From positions 47,725 through 111,724 of the forward strand of contig DASXML010000052.1 of assembly GCA_036495715.1 (NCBI GenBank): a stretch of DNA of 64,000 nucleotides. Direction: 5' to 3'. This DNA comes from Scandinavium sp036495715 (GTDB lineage Bacteria > Pseudomonadota > Gammaproteobacteria > Enterobacterales > Enterobacteriaceae). Below, piece after piece: positions 34,905 through 43,361 of this stretch. How positions within the stretch are numbered: position 1 is the first letter of the stretch; each line of letters opens with the position of its first letter. A model generated the notes under the pieces. That model was not told where the DNA came from. It did no database searches and worked only from the letters and a program-made list of their open reading frames with translations. A program made the translations under genes and the position numbers.

Positions 34905-35975
34905 ATGTCTATTTTCAAAAAAGCCAGGCTGGCCCTCTTTTTATCCTCTGTAATATTTTCCCCGGTTGTCAGCGCAAGCCATCACTTTGAGTCTGAGCAA
35001 GCCATTAAAACGCCATCGCTTAATCAGCTGGATAATTTTGTTTTTCCGGCAACCACCCCGGGATATACCGCTATTGTAATGACCGTCAATAACAGCCCGA
35101 AAGCGGGTGACGGCGGGATATTTAACCCTGATGCGCTGTATAATATCCACATTGCTGAATCTGCAGATTATAAGCAGGGAAAGACATTTACCTTCAAATT
35201 TGATGCCCAGGGCAATGCCACTCTTTTCCAGCAAGACACCGCCGACAGTACGGTTGGAGCAACAGGAAAATCTATCGGTAAAGCGCAGGCAAATAGCGCT
35301 GCGACGCTGAGCAACGGTATTAAAATCTGGACCGGGGCCGCCCAGGATCCGTTCGTTGGTAATTCCCCTGGATTACACCGTTTCCGCGCACAGCTGGCCG
35401 AAGGTAAATATGACCCGACTGTGTGGAAATCTACACAGGGCAAGAATATCTTCGCGGCACGTAACTGCGGTGCCATTGTGCTGGAAATCCCGAATTCACT
35501 GTTGGCTGCAAAAGTTAGCGTCTATATGACCACCGATTTCCAGAGCAATGATACGTGGAAGCAGGTGCAGTACTCGGCAAATCCGCTGTTTTCTCACACC
35601 ATGCTCTTTGAGAACGAAGCCCTGAAACGCGAGCATGATGAAAGCCGACCGCAAAACAGCGATGACATGAAGAACTTTGTCTCTGCGCGTACGTCACGTG
35701 CCAGCGCGGTAGCCCATTCGCAGAAAGACCCTATTGCCTACGGTGACAAAGTGGCGAATATGTTGGTGCCAGATGTGCTGACCTATCAGGTGGGTGAAAA
35801 GGCGGTCTTCACCGCAGAGAAGCGTAACGGGCGCAGCCTGGATGATGATGCCATGAGCGCCATGCTCAGCCTGTTGATGGGTCAGCCTACCGATCAGTCG
35901 GTCGCCAATCCAAAACGTTACAGCCACACCTTCCCGTACGTGGTGCCTGTTTCCCTGAAAAAAGCGCAATACTGA
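34905..35975 (+). CDS. DUF4331-domain exported protein
   Basis: A 356-residue secreted protein. After a signal peptide (MSIFKKARLALFLSSVIFS, cut near VSA) the mature chain starts SHHFESEQA, a variant of the SSHREAP-like start of DUF4331 proteins. PGYTAIVMTVNNSPKAGDGG, DALYNIHIAE and GLHRFRAQLA are further family-like stretches, and a single Cys lies in AARNCGAIVLEIPN. The function of DUF4331 is not established. It heads a run of four same-strand genes with DUF4198, HupE-like and cupin products, which suggests an envelope metal- or small-molecule-handling role. This is inference. Confidence 0.75.
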   Translation: MSIFKKARLALFLSSVIFSPVVSASHHFESEQAIKTPSLNQLDNFVFPATTPGYTAIVMTVNNSPKAGDGGIFNPDALYNIHIAESADYKQGKTFTFKFDAQGNATLFQQDTADSTVGATGKSIGKAQANSAATLSNGIKIWTGAAQDPFVGNSPGLHRFRAQLAEGKYDPTVWKSTQGKNIFAARNCGAIVLEIPNSLLAAKVSVYMTTDFQSNDTWKQVQYSANPLFSHTMLFENEALKREHDESRPQNSDDMKNFVSARTSRASAVAHSQKDPIAYGDKVANMLVPDVLTYQVGEKAVFTAEKRNGRSLDDDAMSAMLSLLMGQPTDQSVANPKRYSHTFPYVVPVSLKKAQY

Positions 35976-35982
35976 GTCGCGG

Positions 35983-36804
35983 ATGAAACCCTCATTAAGC
36001 GGTTTTAAAAGCGGAATGATGGCGCTGGCGTTGTTGGTTTTCAGCGCCAGCAACGCTCAGGCCCATGAGTTCTGGATGATCCCGCATGATGCCCAGAGCC
36101 GTACCGATGCGCAGGTATTGTTTGAACTGCGTATTGGCAGCGGGTTGCCCGGTAAGCAGACCGTGCGTCTTCCGGGCCTTATCGCGGATTTCACGGCATC
36201 GGATTCCGAAGGCAAGTACCCGGTCAGTGGTCACGATAACGCGCTGGTCATCGGCCATATCAAGCCGCGAGTGGCCGGAGCAACGCTTGTCGCACTGCGA
36301 ACCAACGACGCGCTGATCACCCTCTCAGCCGCTGAGTTTGAGGCGTATTTGCAAGAGGAAGGGCTGGAAAAAGTGATTCGTCAGCGCAAAGAAAACGGTG
36401 ACTCAGCTCTGCCGGGAAGCGAGTTGTATTCCCGCTGTGCGAAAACCATCGTGCTGGTGGATGGCAACAGTCAGGGCTTTGATAAAGCGACAGGCATGCC
36501 ATTGGAACTGATCCCTCTGACGGAACCGTTGCAGTATCAGCCCGGTGAAGCCTATCACTTGCGACTCGTTCGTGACGGTAAGCCGCTGGTGGGGGCTCAG
36601 GTGAAAGCGCTGCTACAGGGCAAAAAAGACTGGTTTCTGAAAGCGGTGACGGATGCAAACGGTGAGGTTGCCATCGTGCTACCGGAGTCTGGCGTCTGGT
36701 TATTCAGTTCAGAAGATATGGTGCCTTCGCAAAGTCCAGATGCTGAATGGGAAAGCTTGTGGGCGTCCGTCACGATGGACATTGGCAAAAGGAGTGGGCC
36801 ATGA
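35983..36804 (+). CDS. DUF4198 periplasmic protein
   Basis: A 273-residue exported protein. Cleavage after the signal peptide (SNAQA) exposes HEFWMIPHDA, the N-terminal His-containing start typical of DUF4198/NikM-like soluble partners of cobalt and nickel uptake systems. The C-terminal half (YQPGEAYHLRLVRDGKPLVG, then VTDANGEVAIVLPESGVWLF) is an Ig-like beta-sandwich. The start lies 8 bases after the DUF4331 stop and the end overlaps the HupE-like gene by 4 bases, so the genes form an operon. Metal binding is inferred from the family. Confidence 0.8.
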   Translation: MKPSLSGFKSGMMALALLVFSASNAQAHEFWMIPHDAQSRTDAQVLFELRIGSGLPGKQTVRLPGLIADFTASDSEGKYPVSGHDNALVIGHIKPRVAGATLVALRTNDALITLSAAEFEAYLQEEGLEKVIRQRKENGDSALPGSELYSRCAKTIVLVDGNSQGFDKATGMPLELIPLTEPLQYQPGEAYHLRLVRDGKPLVGAQVKALLQGKKDWFLKAVTDANGEVAIVLPESGVWLFSSEDMVPSQSPDAEWESLWASVTMDIGKRSGP

Positions 36805-37376
36805 AATCTGCCATAAAAAACGCGGTCGCTGCGCTAAGTCTGATCCTGCTACCGGCTTATAGCTGGGCGCACGCCGGAAACAGCGCAGGATGGCTGCACC
36901 CGCTGAGCGGTATTGATCATCTGTTGGCGATGATTGCGGTGGGCGCCTGGAGCGTACAGATTGGCGGGCGCGCCGTGTGGCTGGTGCCGGGGGCATTTGT
37001 TTGCTTTATGTTCCTCGGCGGCGTCATCGGTTTTGAGCATATCGAACTGCCGTTCACCGAAGTGGGTGTTTCGCTGTCGGTGGTCATTCTGGGATTAGCC
37101 ATTGCCTTTCGCCAGCGCCTCCCCGTGGTGGCAGCGGCTTCAGCGACGGCGATTTTCGGTATTTTCCACGGCTACGCGCATGGCTACGAAATGCCGCTGA
37201 TGCAGAACAAATTGATCTACACGACAGGATTTCTGACGACCACCGCCACGCTGCATCTGGTGGGCGCTTTCGGCGCGCACTTCCTACAAAAAGCCGCGAT
37301 AGGCAGCCGACTGTTACGACTGTCCGGGGCGCTCTCCGCGCTGTGCGGCGTCTGGTTGGTAATGAACGCAGTTTAA
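36801..37376 (+). CDS. HupE/UreJ-family membrane metal transporter
   Basis: A 191-residue protein with a cleavable-type N-terminal segment and six membrane helices. The HX5DH nickel motif is present (HPLSGIDH, H33 to H40) just after the mature N-terminal His24, and the second motif FHGYAHGYEMP lies in the fourth helix region. HupE proteins carry nickel (or cobalt) across the inner membrane, often for hydrogenase or urease. No such enzyme is encoded in this window. The start at 36801 follows AAAAGGAG and overlaps the DUF4198 stop (ATGA), which was preferred over an upstream ATG at 36747. Confidence 0.9.
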   Translation: MKSAIKNAVAALSLILLPAYSWAHAGNSAGWLHPLSGIDHLLAMIAVGAWSVQIGGRAVWLVPGAFVCFMFLGGVIGFEHIELPFTEVGVSLSVVILGLAIAFRQRLPVVAAASATAIFGIFHGYAHGYEMPLMQNKLIYTTGFLTTTATLHLVGAFGAHFLQKAAIGSRLLRLSGALSALCGVWLVMNAV

Positions 37377-37400
37377 CGAATAACAATGGAAGGTGAGGCA

Positions 37401-37724
37401 ATGACACAACACAACGATACCGTGCATTTTGGTGATGTCGCTATCCGTATCCTGAGCAACAGCGATGACATGACCGTGTCAGAGCTAGAGATGCCTGCGG
37501 GCGCGGTGGCCAGTATTCATCAGCATCCCCATGAAGAAGTGAACTACGTGGTCAGCGGCGTGCTCGATTTTATGTGCGACGGCGAAACGACCACGCTGCG
37601 CGCCGGGCAGGCGATGCGCATTCCGCCGAATAAACCACACAACATCACCTGTCATAAGGACGCCCCTGGCAAAGTGCTGACCGCATGGACGCCATCGCGT
37701 ACCGACCTGATTGCTAAGTTGTAA
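37401..37724 (+). CDS. Small cupin-domain protein
   Basis: A 107-residue single-domain cupin. The two cupin motifs are intact: HQHPHEEVNYVVSG (His, His, Glu metal ligands) and PPNKPHNI (fourth His). It is cytosolic, without a signal peptide. The ATG at 37401 follows AAGGTGAG; the gene starts 24 bases after the HupE-like stop, so it is probably the last gene of the DUF4331 operon. Small cupins can be metal-sensing, storage or isomerase proteins; no specific role can be assigned. Confidence 0.87.
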   Translation: MTQHNDTVHFGDVAIRILSNSDDMTVSELEMPAGAVASIHQHPHEEVNYVVSGVLDFMCDGETTTLRAGQAMRIPPNKPHNITCHKDAPGKVLTAWTPSRTDLIAKL

Positions 37725-37748
37725 CCGCAACACGACGCCCGGCATCGT

Positions 37749-37778
37749 CCGGGCGTTAATCCAGCACGATCTCCAGCC
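37749..37778. repeat. Left copy of 30-bp direct repeat flanking the fimbrial island
   Basis: Thirty bases identical to 44269-44298, in the same orientation. The right copy is the last 23 bases of phnP plus 7 bases of its terminator; each copy is also preceded by a GCCCGG...CCGGGC hairpin. The repeats are 6,520 bases apart and enclose the AT-rich fimbrial cluster. Confidence 0.9.
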
Positions 37779-37842
37779 AGTTTCCCCCTTCTTCGTCCTT
37801 TCCCGTATAGAACGAGTGTTCACGAATGCGGTGAAATCCACG
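37756..37842 (-). pseudogene. Remnant C-terminus of a lost gene, fused to the phnP-like repeat
   Basis: The minus strand encodes a short open stretch ending in NWLEIVLD and a stop at 37756, cut off upstream by an in-frame TAG at 37845-37843. Its last codons fall inside the 30-bp repeat shared with the 3' end of phnP, and the frame is the same as in PhnP. The preceding residues (HRIREHSFYTGKDEEGG) do not match PhnP; they look somewhat like the end of a GNAT acetyltransferase, with low certainty. It is too short to function. Confidence 0.5.
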
Positions 37843-37865
37843 CTATGACAAGTATCCTGGAACAA

Positions 37866-38351
37866 TTTCCGTGGTGATCGTAAGGAATATCCTTGTTATC
37901 ACCGAGTTATCCAGTGACATTTTTTTAAAAACAATTGAAACAGTCTTAAAAATGAATGATTACCTCTAGTTAGTTTTCGACTATTTCCTCGGAAATGCCG
38001 TGTAATTATAATTATTTAAACGAAATCTAGAGAGTGTGTTTTAATTTAATGTGATCATTTTTTGATCTTTAAGCAACGATTGGTTTTTACGCAATTGTTT
38101 TAAAATGATCTGTAAGTATTTGATACGTGGTTGTACTTGCACCTAATAGGTAACTTGTTGTGTTGGATATATTACCGTAGGAAATAGTCAGGGATATTCG
38201 GATAAAAAACACTTCAATTAAAATATTTTGATCTGTCGATTCATTTTGATTGTTGTTGGCGGGTGTGTTCAGTGCACTAACATAAGTACCAGCAAGATAT
38301 GTGTGGTTTTAATCAGGAGACGTCAAATTACAGATTAAGGGAGACTGAAAA
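37866..38351. promoter_or_regulatory. AT-rich fimbrial control region with four clustered GATC sites
   Basis: 486 bases, very AT-rich and without a gene. GATC (Dam) sites lie at 38053, 38064, 38107 and 38230, the first two only 11 bases apart within GTGATCATTTTTTGATCTTT. Clustered GATC sites in AT-rich DNA ahead of a PapB-family regulator recall the Dam/Lrp epigenetic switches of pap-type fimbriae. Promoters and binding sites are not defined here. An AAGGGAG ribosome site at 38337-38343 precedes a TTG start. Confidence 0.45.
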
Positions 38352-39014
38352 TTGCTAATCACTGGAAGAATCACTGCGCTCGTGTACTCAAGTAATCAAA
38401 TGATTAGAATCGCTATGAAACATTTATGCCGTCCGTTGAAAGATAAAGAATTTGTCATAAGTCTGGACTGTATTGATAATATTGAGGAGACCATTAAAGT
38501 ACATCATCCTAATTACCTGTTAATGGATCTTGAGCCTAGAAATCATTCGGCTTTGTTATCAAGGATTAGGGCGAATTTCCCATGGTTGCCGATTATTCTG
38601 GCACAGCAGCGCTTTTTGTATTCAGATAAAATGGTAGCAGAGTACTTGGGTTTTATGTTTTTAGTGGATTACGATGTACTCATGTTGTTATACCCTAAGA
38701 TGCCGCCTTCAGCTTTATTTATACGTGAGGAATTTGCTGGGCCCTATTACTATAGTCGCAAAACAAAAGAGTTTACTAATACAGTGGCGAGCATCAATAG
38801 TTGGCTGAATGCACGTATACAAGGCGTGGTCGATTCCGACCGCACTCGGGAGATTGCTTTAAACTGGTTGGCAAAGGGAATTTGTCCCATAGATGTGGGG
38901 AAAAAAGTAAAATTAAGCGATAAAGCGGTTTACAACTATCGCAGCAACATAATGCGTGCGCTAAAAATTAAAAAAACAAGAGATTTTATCTCTTCACTTA
39001 ATATATCTGGCTAA
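38352..39014 (+). CDS. LuxR/FimW-like regulator of the fimbrial cluster
   Basis: Up to 220 residues from a TTG start at 38352 (AAGGGAG eight bases upstream); an ATG at 38400 is an alternative. The C-terminal 60 residues form a LuxR-type helix-turn-helix (LAKGICPIDVGKKVKLSDKAVYNYRSNIMRALKI). The N-terminal part has the length and alpha/beta pattern of a receiver (NYLLMDLEPR at the phospho-Asp position) but key receiver residues are not obvious, so it may be a pseudo-receiver as in FimZ/FimW-like regulators. It is AT-rich like its neighbours and likely controls the fimbrial genes. Confidence 0.72.
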   Translation: MLITGRITALVYSSNQMIRIAMKHLCRPLKDKEFVISLDCIDNIEETIKVHHPNYLLMDLEPRNHSALLSRIRANFPWLPIILAQQRFLYSDKMVAEYLGFMFLVDYDVLMLLYPKMPPSALFIREEFAGPYYYSRKTKEFTNTVASINSWLNARIQGVVDSDRTREIALNWLAKGICPIDVGKKVKLSDKAVYNYRSNIMRALKIKKTRDFISSLNISG

Positions 39015-39038
39015 TAACGATAGTTACAATGGAAAGTC

Positions 39039-39374
39039 ATGGATGAGTTGCAACGTTATAAGGATACCCCTTATTTCAATCTTCGTAATGCCTCCGGGGT
39101 TATGAATCCAGGAGAAGTGAATATACAGCATTTTAGGCTTTTAATGATGTTATGCCCCGTTCGAAACCCGGCGATGCAAAAGGCGTTAGAGGATGTCTTC
39201 GTTCATGGAATAACCAGAAAGGAGGCCTGCCTTTACTGTAATGTGGCGCAGAGCCATTTTTCAATTAAATATAGGCAGTTTCAATTTATTAATCAGGTGG
39301 TTGCCAGGATTTCACCATATTTACATGCACAGAAACCTGACACCAATGCAAAGGAGGTAAAGAAAATAAGGTAA
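39039..39374 (+). CDS. PapB-family fimbrial regulator
   Basis: A 111-residue protein matching the PapB/FocB/DaaA family of fimbrial transcription regulators: NPGEVNIQHFRLLMMLCPVR, then MQKALEDVFVHGITRKEACL (helix-turn-helix region) and VAQSHFSIKYRQFQFINQVV, ARISPYL. Family members bind AT-rich DNA as oligomers and set phase-variable expression. It lies 24 bases after the LuxR-like gene and 145 before the pilin gene, as in pap-like operons. Confidence 0.8.
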   Translation: MDELQRYKDTPYFNLRNASGVMNPGEVNIQHFRLLMMLCPVRNPAMQKALEDVFVHGITRKEACLYCNVAQSHFSIKYRQFQFINQVVARISPYLHAQKPDTNAKEVKKIR

Positions 39375-39519
39375 GTAGTTTACTGAATTTTATCTCTCAG
39401 ATAATGATAAAGAGAAAGTTCATCATCGGTTTATCTTTTAGTAGAAAAACGTGTGATGGCCTTTGTCATCATCCTGAACGATTTTTCATATATATCTAAT
39501 TGAATATAAGGATTTATTT

Positions 39520-40122
39520 ATGTCTTTCAATAACAAAATTTCTCTGGCTGCAATTTGTGTCGCGGCTATGATTTCTGGTTCAGCAATGGCGGCAACCAAC
39601 GTTGGGACAGGTACTGTCACCGTTAACGGTACAATTGGCGCGGCAACCTGTACCGTTGTGCCGAGTAAGACAACGCTCACCGTTCCAGCAATGTCGCCTA
39701 CTACTATCCAGGGTTCATCACTTAACGCAGAGCTGAATACTCAGTCTTTTACCTTCAATATGTCTGATTGTGGTTCTGTTGGTGATGTGTTGAACATCTC
39801 CGTTCTGCGTGATGTCGCACCGCCAACCGGTACGGGTAGCCAGGCTTACAGCGGCGGGTTTACCTATGCTGGTGGTGCAGCGACTGCCAGTGCCACCGGA
39901 CCTATCTACTATAAGATTAAGCATGACCAGGGTATGTTGCCTCTGACTACCGGGGTGACAGCAGGAAGCACCAACTATGATATTTCGACTGTTGCCGATA
40001 AGAGCAGCTTTACGATTCCAATGACGGTAGGTGTTTATCGCGCGCCTGCAAATGGTGTCCACACAACTCAGTATTCCGGTACTTATGCCGCGAATATCGG
40101 CTGGACTATTGCTTATCCGTAA
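39520..40122 (+). CDS. Major fimbrial subunit (chaperone-usher pilin)
   Basis: A 200-residue pilin. A signal peptide (MSFNNKISLAAICVAAMISG, cut after AMA) is followed by an N-terminal donor-strand segment (TGTVTVNGTIGAATCTVVP) and a single disulfide between the Cys in ATCTVV and the one in NMSDCGSVG. The C-terminal beta zipper YSGTYAANIGWTIAYP ends with a penultimate aromatic typical of pilins. It is the first structural gene and has a TAAGGA ribosome site. Gly/Thr/Ser-rich composition is normal for the class. Confidence 0.9.
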   Translation: MSFNNKISLAAICVAAMISGSAMAATNVGTGTVTVNGTIGAATCTVVPSKTTLTVPAMSPTTIQGSSLNAELNTQSFTFNMSDCGSVGDVLNISVLRDVAPPTGTGSQAYSGGFTYAGGAATASATGPIYYKIKHDQGMLPLTTGVTAGSTNYDISTVADKSSFTIPMTVGVYRAPANGVHTTQYSGTYAANIGWTIAYP

Positions 40123-40196
40123 GCATGCTTGATTTCTTATTGTAACTAATGGATTGCTTGTTCAGGGCAAGGATGCCCTGTTATTGGGTGAATGGT

Positions 40197-40898
40197 ATGC
40201 TCTTACTGAAATGGATAGTTTCTTCTCTTCTCTTTATCTCATGTTCGCTGCTTGCAAATGGAGGCGTTTATCTCGATGCAACGCGTATTATATATCATGA
40301 GAATGATGCCGCACGATCGATAAAAGTTACCAATTCCTCTGAGGAACTTCCTTATCTTATTCGCTCTTGGATCTCATCTCATGAGAGTGACAGAATTGAT
40401 AAGTGGGTTATTACACCACCTGTTTATCGCTTGAATGAGAGGAACGCTATTCAGCTAAGAATAACTAATTTGGATAAATCTATGTTGCCGGCCGATCGTG
40501 AAAGCCTTTTTTTCCTCAATGTATTAAGCATTCCAGGGAATGAAAAAGGAAATGATAAAGATGCTGCCAGTCTCTCAGGCGCTATAAATATTGCAATAAA
40601 TACCAGAGTGAAATTGTTCTATCGCCCTCAGGCTCTGAAAGAAATTGATAGTAATGGTGCACATAAGAAATTGATCTTTAAAGCTGAAGAGGGAAAGTTG
40701 GCGATGACAAATCCAACCCCGTTCCACCTGAATTTTCTTAGCATACAGATTAATGGTGTCGCTAAGAAAATTGAGCGCCAGATGATCCCACCTTTTTCTA
40801 CGGTCAAAATAGATCACGAAACGATACCTCGGGTAGTGAGCTATCGCGCACTAAATGATTTCGGTGGGGAAATATCGGTTACCAAAAAAATACTGTAA
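40197..40898 (+). CDS. Periplasmic fimbrial chaperone
   Basis: A 233-residue PapD-type chaperone. Signal peptide MLLLKWIVSSLLFISCSLLA is followed by the first Ig domain GGVYLDATRIIYHENDAARS, the conserved Arg (YLIRSWISS), and the beta-strand segment NVLSIPG used for donor-strand complementation. The C-terminal domain shows AINTRVKLFYRP and the closing strands. Start 40197 chosen over 40149 because the signal peptide begins there. It caps pilin subunits for delivery to the usher. Confidence 0.9.
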   Translation: MLLLKWIVSSLLFISCSLLANGGVYLDATRIIYHENDAARSIKVTNSSEELPYLIRSWISSHESDRIDKWVITPPVYRLNERNAIQLRITNLDKSMLPADRESLFFLNVLSIPGNEKGNDKDAASLSGAINIAINTRVKLFYRPQALKEIDSNGAHKKLIFKAEEGKLAMTNPTPFHLNFLSIQINGVAKKIERQMIPPFSTVKIDHETIPRVVSYRALNDFGGEISVTKKIL

Positions 40899-40909
40899 CA
40901 AGGTTATAT

Positions 40910-43360
40910 ATGAAAAGAATGATAGCTCCTATTCGCCGGGGACTGATGTTTCTTTGCATCATAAGCTCAACTCAGGCGCTTGCACGGTACAGTTTTGAGT
41001 CCGGATTTTTTACTGCTGCCGGTTTGGAGGATACTAATACGGATTTAAGTCTGTTTAACCGGGGAGCTACCTTCCTTCCTGGAAACTATACATTGGCCGT
41101 CTATGTTAATGAATCCTACATTACGCAGAGAAATATCACCTTCAAAATCAATGAGGCGGATGGCGAATTATCCCCGTGCTTCAGCGAAGAAGATCTCAGT
41201 GCATTGGGTATTGTACTTCCCTACGAGAGTATTTCTGGGTGCATAACGCCACAGCAAAAAGATCGTTTTTTTTGGCATGTCGATATGAGTTCGATGAGGT
41301 TAAAGTTGACACTGCCACAGATTTATACCCGCTATTCGGATATTTTTATCACTCCCTGGCAATCCTGGAGTGATGGGTTAACTGCGGCCTTATTTAACTA
41401 CAACTATAACTACAGCCAAAACGATAGCCAAAAAGGTATGGACACGAACCAATACCTTGGGCTTGAGGGGGGCCTTAATCTTCACGGTTTTCGTCTACGA
41501 AACAGCAGTGTGTGGTCAAAATCCCACGGACAACAGAGCCAATTTGATTCACTCAGAACCTACGTGCAAAAAGATTTTCACTACCTGCAAGGGGGAGAGA
41601 TCACCGCGGGTCAGGCGTGGAGTGACGGCTCACTTTTTGAGAGTGTGCCTTTCAAGGGTGTGATGTTGTCATCTGTCGATAGCATGTTAAAGAATGAGTA
41701 TCGGAATTTTGTTCCGGCCGTTCGCGGAGTGGTCAACACGCAGTCGGCGACCGTGAGCGTGAAGAAAAACGGTCGGGTTATCTATCAGACTTCGCTTCCG
41801 TCTGGGCCTTTTGCGCTCGAAGGAATAATGACCAACGGCGGGGGCGACTATCTTATTGACGTTAAAGAGTCTGATGGCTCAAGTCGGCAATATGTTCAAT
41901 CCTCCGATTCGCTGCCCGAACTGCAGTCTGCGGGGCGTTTGAAATATACCCTTGCCTCTGGCAGAAGCGATCTCTCAAGTGCCAATAATGCGTATTTTAA
42001 TCAATTTTCCCTTTTTTACGGTCTGTCGGAAGGTTTGACTGTCTATGGGGGAAGTACGCTCGCGAATGATTATCAGGCCTACAGCTTGGGCTTGGGCAAA
42101 ATGGTCGAAGGTCTGGGGGCATTTTCAGCTGATGTTACCGCATCGAAAGCCGAATTGTTAAACCATGAACCGGATTCTGGGCAATCGTTAAGAGCCTCCT
42201 ACTACAAAGATTTTGATGCCACGGCTACCTCTTTTGGTCTTTTTGCTTACCGTTATTCCTCGAGGGGATATCTGAGCTTTGATGATTTTTTACAATACAA
42301 CCACCAAGAGTACTCGGGTCAGAACAAAAAAAATCGCTTTCAGATTAGTATGACTCAGGGGCTGGATACCTTCGGTTCGCTGTCACTGAATGCTAGTCGG
42401 GAAACGTATTGGTCAAAAACTGACAATGCCGACAGTTACCGTATTAACCACAACATAAGTTATAACCGCTATTCGCTTAATACTTACTTTGAGAAATCGA
42501 AAACTATAGAGAATAAAAGCGATAGCGTGATCGGTCTTGCCTTTTCCTTGTCGCTGTACGAAGAGGGACGAGGTGGGGCGCTTTCCGAACGCCTCATTCG
42601 GGATAATGGAAACCTTTCTAGTCAAACCTCATTGAATCTCAGCCCGTTAAGTGACAACCGTCTGGGCGTTTCTATCAATGGCAGCAAGGCTGAAAAAGAA
42701 CAAGAAATGTTTGGCATAAGCTCAACCTATTCAGGAAAGCTGGCTGAATTGTCCACGGGATATTATAAATCTGCATCTTCCCGTAGGATTAATGCGGGCA
42801 TCATGGGGGGCGGTATTGTGCATCAAGGTGGCGCAACCCTGGGTAGGCGCATCGCCATGGATTCACCTGTGGCTCTGATCAATACCAATGGCGCAGCGGA
42901 GATCAAAGTTACGAATGGTGAAAATATTTCAACCGACCCGTTTGGTTATGCGATTGTGTCGAACCTTATTGCTTATCAGCATAACCAACTGTCGATAGAC
43001 ACTCTATCTCTGGGCCCTGGGATGGATTCAACGGAAACCGACAAGTTAGTTGTCCCTAAAAAAGGCGCGGTGGTGCCGATTAATTTTAAAGTCAATCGTG
43101 GGAATCGCGCACTCTTTCAGGTTTATCACAAGAGTAAACCCATCCCGTTGGGTGCCGTGGCCAGTAACACTCATTCAGATGGTAGTGTGGATACCGTTTT
43201 CTTTGCCGACAGAGGGCAAGTCTATTTCTCAGGTATTCAAAATAGTGGTGAGATCAAAGTGATGTGGGGGAAAAACCAGGACGCATCATGCCGTTTTAAT
43301 TTTGATTTCAGTGCGAACCCTGCTGCCGTTATGAATAATAAGACCGTGGAGTGTCAATAA
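40910..43360 (+). CDS. Outer-membrane fimbrial usher
   Basis: An 816-residue usher forming a 24-stranded pore with an N-terminal chaperone-binding domain (about residues 28-165, YSFESGFFTAAGLEDTNTDL), plug domain (near VPAVRGVVNTQSATVSVKKN) and two C-terminal domains (RGNRALFQVYHKSKPIPLGA). Two Cys in the N-terminal domain (ELSPCFSEEDL, SISGCITPQQ) and two in the C-terminal one (ASCRFNFDF, KTVECQ) form the usual disulfides. The gene follows the chaperone by 11 bases and is followed by the tip gene with one base between. Confidence 0.94.
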   Translation: MKRMIAPIRRGLMFLCIISSTQALARYSFESGFFTAAGLEDTNTDLSLFNRGATFLPGNYTLAVYVNESYITQRNITFKINEADGELSPCFSEEDLSALGIVLPYESISGCITPQQKDRFFWHVDMSSMRLKLTLPQIYTRYSDIFITPWQSWSDGLTAALFNYNYNYSQNDSQKGMDTNQYLGLEGGLNLHGFRLRNSSVWSKSHGQQSQFDSLRTYVQKDFHYLQGGEITAGQAWSDGSLFESVPFKGVMLSSVDSMLKNEYRNFVPAVRGVVNTQSATVSVKKNGRVIYQTSLPSGPFALEGIMTNGGGDYLIDVKESDGSSRQYVQSSDSLPELQSAGRLKYTLASGRSDLSSANNAYFNQFSLFYGLSEGLTVYGGSTLANDYQAYSLGLGKMVEGLGAFSADVTASKAELLNHEPDSGQSLRASYYKDFDATATSFGLFAYRYSSRGYLSFDDFLQYNHQEYSGQNKKNRFQISMTQGLDTFGSLSLNASRETYWSKTDNADSYRINHNISYNRYSLNTYFEKSKTIENKSDSVIGLAFSLSLYEEGRGGALSERLIRDNGNLSSQTSLNLSPLSDNRLGVSINGSKAEKEQEMFGISSTYSGKLAELSTGYYKSASSRRINAGIMGGGIVHQGGATLGRRIAMDSPVALINTNGAAEIKVTNGENISTDPFGYAIVSNLIAYQHNQLSIDTLSLGPGMDSTETDKLVVPKKGAVVPINFKVNRGNRALFQVYHKSKPIPLGAVASNTHSDGSVDTVFFADRGQVYFSGIQNSGEIKVMWGKNQDASCRFNFDFSANPAAVMNNKTVECQ

Positions 43361-43361
43361 T

